Part shown: one piece after another, positions 13,953-16,701 of the stretch
Numbering within the stretch: position 1 is the first letter of the stretch
Layout of the letters: the number at the start of each line of letters is the position of its first letter
Assembly (NCBI GenBank): GCA_045650505.1
Contig: JAZRRE010000029.1
Location: 1-16,701, forward strand
Reading direction: 5' to 3'
Source of the DNA: RGIG1681 sp045650505
Lineage (GTDB): Bacteria > Bacillota > Clostridia > Christensenellales > UBA1242
DNA length: 16,701 nucleotides
Notes under the pieces: generated by a model
Told to the model about the DNA's origin: nothing
Database searches by the model: none
The model's input: only the letters and a program-made list of their open reading frames with translations
Position numbers and translations under genes: made by a program

Positions 13953-14024
13953 TGACAAGTTTAAACAAATTTAAAAAACTTTCAAAAATTGTGTCAGGGG
14001 TCTGCGTATGTTTTTGTTTTTCTG

Positions 14025-14033
14025 TGATAAGAT
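14025..14033 (+). promoter_or_regulatory. Candidate extended -10 promoter of the small gene at 14056
   Basis: TGATAAGAT has the TGn extension plus TAAGAT (5/6 of TATAAT). No -35 match is visible 17 bases upstream. It lies 23 bases before the start codon. Confidence 0.4.
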
Positions 14034-14055
14034 TATGGTAGCGAGGGAAAAGTAA

Positions 14056-14403
14056 ATGGCCGTGGTTATCAATATTAAAGAAGAAAACAATAGACTTTCG
14101 TTTGCAGACACTTATTCGCCTGTGGTTTGTGGAAACACGAACTATTTTGTGCTTTTCGAGTTTAGTGAAGAGTGGCAAAGGGCATACAAAAAAACAGCCA
14201 TATTTATCGCAGAAGGCAAACGCAAGTCTTTGAAATTTGAAGGTAATGTTTTAAGACTTCCTGCATTTTTCAATGCTCCTTATTTTGAACTTTTGGTCTG
14301 CGCTAAAGAAGATGATGAACTTTACACAACCACACCAATTAAAATTAGGCTCGAGCCAACGCCAATCGGCGACCTTATCAAAAAATATTTTGGTGAAAAT
14401 TGA
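14056..14403 (+). CDS. Small beta-rich protein, function unknown
   Basis: A 115-residue soluble protein without signal peptide or membrane segment. It has alternating hydrophobic strands and the blocks NYFVLFEFSEEWQ, KKTAIFIAEG, LRLPAFFNAPYFELLVCAKE and TTTPIKIRLEPTPIGDLI. The order 'F-F-EW-K-A-F ... P ... G/A ... TTxxIxI' resembles short accessory proteins encoded near tail-fibre genes in Clostridia prophages, but this is from memory and no other phage gene is present here. GAGGG lies eight bases before the ATG. It is the only protein gene here that ends in TGA; a short hairpin (14402-14422) overlaps this stop. It is probably a single-gene unit. Confidence 0.6.
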   Translation: MAVVINIKEENNRLSFADTYSPVVCGNTNYFVLFEFSEEWQRAYKKTAIFIAEGKRKSLKFEGNVLRLPAFFNAPYFELLVCAKEDDELYTTTPIKIRLEPTPIGDLIKKYFGEN

Positions 14404-14462
14404 TTCTTGAAGAAAAAGAATCTTAAACTTCAAAACTGATTTAGAAACAGCAACCAGACTCT

Positions 14463-14497
14463 CGCAACCCCGACTAAAAAACAGTCGGTTTGGGGCG
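14463..14497 (+). other. GC-rich hairpin in the gap after the small beta-rich gene
   Basis: CCGACT (14470-14475) pairs with AGTCGG (14483-14488) around an A-rich loop, and an outer CGC (14463-14465) can pair with GCG (14495-14497), with CC/GG pairs between. It is much richer in GC than its surroundings. No U run follows, so it is not a standard terminator. A small RNA or transcript 3' structure is possible. Confidence 0.4.
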
Positions 14498-14508
14498 TAA
14501 AAAACTCC

Positions 14509-14542
14509 AAAAAAAAGTAGCCGTAAAACGCTACTTTTTTTT
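14509..14542. terminator. Bidirectional terminator between the small gene and the MBL-fold gene
   Basis: A run of eight A plus GTAGC (14509-14521) pairs perfectly with GCTAC plus eight T (14530-14542) over 13 bases. The eight-base loop is CGTAAAAC. It works in both directions, for the plus-strand gene and for the minus-strand operon ending at 14556. Confidence 0.92.
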
Positions 14543-14555
14543 ATTTATTCAAAAT

Positions 14556-15752
14556 TTATGCAACTTCTGGAAGGGTTCGGTTTTCTTTGAACCAATCAGT
14601 GTTATAAAGGTCGGTTGCATTTTTAGAGCAGTGAATGGTTGTGTCGGTCACGCCTTCTTTTGCAGTGATAACAATGTTTCCATTGAATGATGTGTATTTG
14701 TTTGCCTTATAGTCAACACAGAGTGTTGTCACATAAATTTTGGCATTTGGATTGGCTTTATAAACATTGTTAATGAAAATTTGTGTTGGGAATTGGTTTT
14801 CGTTTTTGCTTGTGTATTCACTGCTTCCAGCACAACAACAAACACAAACAACCTTTGGTTTAATCACGCTCATAAGTTCTTCTGTTGAAGAGGTTTTTGA
14901 ACCGTGGTGTCCAGCCTTATAAACTTCAACTTCGTGAAGCATACCTTCATTTTTGCCACCAGCAGCATTTTCTTCAACAAGTGATTCTTCGCCTTCGGCT
15001 TCAAGGTCACCGGTGAAAAGATAATATTTATCTTGATAAACAATTTGAAGACAAACTGAATAATCATTTTCGGTTTCAGCGTCCATTGCACCGTTTAAAT
15101 ATTTGTGATAAAGCATTTCAACATAAACGCCACTGCCTGCTTTAAGTTCAAAGCGTTGAGTGATTTCGGCTGAAATGTTGTTCACATAGTCAATCGCTGC
15201 GTAATATTCTGCACCAGCATCAACTTCAGCATTTCTTTCACGAATATAGTTTGCATACATTTTGTTAGATAATGTTTTGTTTGTTCCGTCACCAAAATCA
15301 ATAATGTTTTTAACAGTGTTAAGGTCAAACAAACTTTCAGTGTTTTCGTTGGTTGCAAAGCCTGCATAGTGGTCTTCGTGTGCGTGGGTCACAACAACAT
15401 AGTCAAGGTCACCTTCAACATAGGTGTCAAGATAACTTTGAATTGCTGGAATGCTTGAAGCCTTTGAACCAGCATCAATAAGCATTTCGGTGTCACCAAC
15501 TTTGATGAGTGTGCAGTCACCGGTGTATTTGTTTCCAAGTTCTAAAAAGTGAATTGAAAGGTTTTGGTCTTTCACAGTGTTCACATTAATTTCACCAGCA
15601 ACAGCGTGACTGTGAATTTGATTTACTTTTTCAGGAATCTCATAAGAGTCTGGAAGGGTGTGATAAATGTTTGCCACAGCACCAACAATAAGCCCGAGCA
15701 CCAAACATAAAAATGATGTTAAAAAGGTTAAGAGTTTTGATTTTTTAGCCAT
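14556..15752 (-). CDS. Membrane-anchored metallo-beta-lactamase-fold protein, ComEC C-terminal-like
   Basis: A 398-residue protein. Residues 1-6 are basic and 8-30 form a single hydrophobic anchor or signal sequence, placing the rest outside the membrane. The MBL fold follows: LIDAG (91-95), the metal motif HAHEDH (123-128), FTGDLE with Asp249, and AGHHGSKTSS (His282, His283). This order and wording match the hydrolase domain at the end of ComEC/Rec2-type proteins, which degrades the non-transported DNA strand; free-standing versions are common and mostly unstudied. An unusual CVCCC cluster (303-307) stands where ComEC relatives have a strand ending in SVG. The ATG at 15752 is chosen over a TTG at 15773. 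It overlaps the upstream gene's stop by eight bases, so translation is probably coupled. Function as a nuclease or phosphodiesterase is inference. Confidence 0.85.
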   Translation of the reverse strand: MAKKSKLLTFLTSFLCLVLGLIVGAVANIYHTLPDSYEIPEKVNQIHSHAVAGEINVNTVKDQNLSIHFLELGNKYTGDCTLIKVGDTEMLIDAGSKASSIPAIQSYLDTYVEGDLDYVVVTHAHEDHYAGFATNENTESLFDLNTVKNIIDFGDGTNKTLSNKMYANYIRERNAEVDAGAEYYAAIDYVNNISAEITQRFELKAGSGVYVEMLYHKYLNGAMDAETENDYSVCLQIVYQDKYYLFTGDLEAEGEESLVEENAAGGKNEGMLHEVEVYKAGHHGSKTSSTEELMSVIKPKVVCVCCCAGSSEYTSKNENQFPTQIFINNVYKANPNAKIYVTTLCVDYKANKYTSFNGNIVITAKEGVTDTTIHCSKNATDLYNTDWFKENRTLPEVA

Positions 15753-16320
15753 TGTCTTCCACCCCCACAACATAAATATTTCTAATGAGTGTCACAGTTT
15801 TATATCTTGGTGATTTGGTTGTGTAAACTGCGTAATACATTCCGGCTTTGGTTTCATCAACTTCTTCAACTTGAACCTTGTCTTCTGAAAGGTCAGCACG
15901 ATAATAATAAGTGATTTCAATTTCGCTTGAAATGTTCTTTCCAAACGAAATGCATTTTGCACCAAGTTCGTGATAAAGTTGATATTTTTCATCTGCACCA
16001 ATGGTGATGTCAACCTCACCATTTTCATATGCAAGCATATGGAATGTGTCATTTTTAAAAGCATATTTCATTGCAAAAAAGCCACCAACCGCGCCCACAA
16101 TCAAAAAGATAACAGCAAGTGCAATTCCAAGCCCAAGTTTTTTATAAGATTTTTTTGCAAGTTTCTCAAGGTCTTTTTCGTAGCTATATTTCTTCTTTTT
16201 CGAAATTTCAGTTTTTTGATAACTGTAAGTTCTTGGATGTTTTGCGGCTTTTTCAGCATCTTTTTGATAGCGATATTTTCTTGTGGTTTTGGTCGCTTTC
16301 ATAGATTCTTTATCGTCCAT
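15745..16320 (-). CDS. Membrane protein with cytoplasmic Tyr/Lys repeats and an Ig-like outer domain
   Basis: A 191-residue protein that I cannot assign to a named family. Residues 1-62 are very basic and hold three imperfect repeats, KYRYQKDAEKAAK (15-27), TYSYQKTEISKK (31-42) and KYSYEKDLEKLAK (44-56). One membrane helix follows at about 63-86. The outer part (87-191) looks like a bacterial Ig-type beta-sandwich, ending in the pattern VDETKAGMYYAVYTTKS...RNIYVV, which recalls DUF5011-type repeats ('D..G.Y.V.Y......R.V.V'). With the basic part inside, the Ig-like part is outside, like its operon partner, the MBL-fold protein, whose start overlaps this stop. The pair may work together at the cell surface. 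AAAGGAGGA lies four bases before the ATG. Confidence 0.75.
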   Translation of the reverse strand: MDDKESMKATKTTRKYRYQKDAEKAAKHPRTYSYQKTEISKKKKYSYEKDLEKLAKKSYKKLGLGIALAVIFLIVGAVGGFFAMKYAFKNDTFHMLAYENGEVDITIGADEKYQLYHELGAKCISFGKNISSEIEITYYYRADLSEDKVQVEEVDETKAGMYYAVYTTKSPRYKTVTLIRNIYVVGVEDNG

Positions 16321-16351
16321 AAAATCCTCCTTTGATTAAATTTACAATTTA

Positions 16352-16379
16352 ATAATAAACTAAATCAGGCAAATTTCAA
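16352..16379 (-). promoter_or_regulatory. Likely promoter of the Ig-like/MBL operon
   Basis: On the minus strand TTGAAA (16374-16379), a 16-base spacer and TATTAT (16352-16357) lie about 31 bases ahead of the start codon. Each box matches at 5/6. Confidence 0.55.
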
Positions 16380-16386
16380 AAGCAAA

Positions 16387-16415
16387 ATGACAAAGTTTTG
16401 AAAATTTGTTATAAG
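16387..16415 (+). promoter_or_regulatory. Upstream tRNA-operon promoter (P1)
   Basis: ATGACA (16387-16392), 17 bases, TATAAG (16410-16415). It shares the 14-mer TGACAAAGTTTTGA with the downstream promoter, exactly 90 bases away. Confidence 0.5.
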
Positions 16416-16476
16416 TTGATAAAAAAAGAAGTGGAAATAAATTTCAAAAAAATGTCAATAAATTTTAAAAATTATG

Positions 16477-16505
16477 TTGACAAAGTTTTGATTTTATATT
16501 ATATT
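16477..16505 (+). promoter_or_regulatory. Downstream tRNA-operon promoter (P2)
   Basis: A perfect TTGACA (16477-16482) with TATATT (16500-16505) after 17 bases, about 30 bases before the first tRNA. The short leader can form AGGCAC (16515-16520) with GTGCTT (16527-16532), just ahead of the RNase P cleavage point. Confidence 0.75.
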
Positions 16506-16535
16506 ATTGTCGTTAGGCACAGGTGAGTGCTTTAT

Positions 16536-16612
16536 GGCGGCATAGCTCAGTTGGCTAGAGCGATCGGTTCATACCCGGCAGGTCATAAGTTCAAATCTTA
16601 TTGCCGCTACCA
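16536..16612 (+). tRNA. tRNA-Met (CAT), elongator type
   Basis: A 77-base cloverleaf with acceptor GGCGGCA / TGCCGCT, D arm GCTC/GAGC, anticodon loop TTCATAC (anticodon CAT at 16570-16572), T arm ATAAG/CTTAT with TTCAAAT, and an encoded CCA end. The body matches Bacillota elongator tRNA-Met, including the G1:U72 pair, and lacks initiator features. The anticodon stem is imperfect: ATCGG against CCGGC gives an A:C mismatch at 27-43 and U:G at 28-42. Confidence 0.93.
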
Positions 16613-16617
16613 AATCT

Positions 16618-16692
16618 GGCCCCATCGTCAAGCGGTTAAGACATCACCCTTTCACGGTGAAGTCAGCGGTTCGAATCCGCTTGGGGTCACCA
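16618..16692 (+). tRNA. tRNA-Glu (TTC)
   Basis: A 75-base cloverleaf with acceptor GGCCCCA / TGGGGTC, anticodon stem TCACC/GGTGA around CTTTCAC (anticodon TTC at 16651-16653), T arm AGCGG/CCGCT with TTCGAAT, and an encoded CCA. It lies five bases after tRNA-Met and is surely in the same transcript. The window ends nine bases later, so more tRNAs may follow. Confidence 0.96.
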
Positions 16693-16701
16693 ATCTCAAC
16701 C

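Noticed and set aside
15970..16335. 121-residue plus-strand frame opposite the Ig-like gene
   Set aside because: It is Phe/Cys-rich shadow sequence of the Lys-rich gene, and the minus-strand gene has a near-perfect ribosome binding site and operon structure.
16521..16545. AGGTGAG followed by an ATG just before tRNA-Met, resembling a gene start
   Set aside because: The frame stops after three codons inside the tRNA; it is the tRNA leader.

Overview
The window looks like an origin-proximal piece of the chromosome of an AT-rich, low-GC Gram-positive-type bacterium (Bacillota, probably an uncultured Clostridia-like lineage). The reasons are strong AGGAGG-type ribosome binding sites, SigA-like promoters (TTGACA / TATAAT), U-tailed hairpin terminators, standard genetic code (TGG for Trp, one TGA stop), and the neighbourhood itself: two intact ParB-binding parS palindromes plus a third cut by the left edge, close to ftsH, ychF and tRNA genes. 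No mobile element, CRISPR array or rRNA was seen. No stretch of more than about 250 bases lacks a gene.

Layout, left to right. 1-191: parS cluster; the third parS lies inside a longer palindrome that could also terminate the adjacent minus-strand cvpA-type gene. 195-947 (-): CvpA-family membrane protein. 1130-4091 (+): ftsH with an unusually long charged tail, then a membrane-anchored protein of unknown function and a terminator. 4256-4492 (+): a 78-residue Ser/Lys/Ala/Cys protein almost free of hydrophobic residues, followed by a bidirectional terminator. 4616-5401 (-): uppP, undecaprenyl-diphosphate phosphatase. 5572-6669 (+): ychF. 6917-9181 (+): a large protein with a CvpA-like four-helix membrane domain and a long acidic helical C-terminal part. 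9328-10257 (+): nucleoside hydrolase. 10314-11654 (+): a protein whose C-terminal third resembles the diadenylate cyclase (DAC/DisA_N) fold with an altered second motif. 11753-13261 (+): gpmI (glycolysis). 13306-13896 (-): a HAD-like protein lacking the catalytic nucleophile. 14056-14403 (+): a small beta-rich protein. 14556-16320 (-): a two-gene operon coding for a membrane protein with cytoplasmic Tyr/Lys repeats and an Ig-like outer domain, then a membrane-anchored ComEC-like metallo-beta-lactamase-fold protein. 16536-16692 (+): tRNA-Met and tRNA-Glu behind two tandem promoters.

Most genes are single units or pairs bounded by clear terminators, so function cannot be inferred far from neighbours. 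Housekeeping roles dominate: membrane protein quality control (FtsH), cell wall lipid carrier recycling (UppP), glycolysis (GpmI), translation-associated ATPase (YchF) and tRNAs. The less ordinary parts are the parS/terminator overlap, the Cys-rich polar microprotein, two CvpA-type proteins in one window, and two likely pseudo-enzymes or sensors (the DAC-like and HAD-like proteins). All calls are by reading the sequence; no database search was possible.
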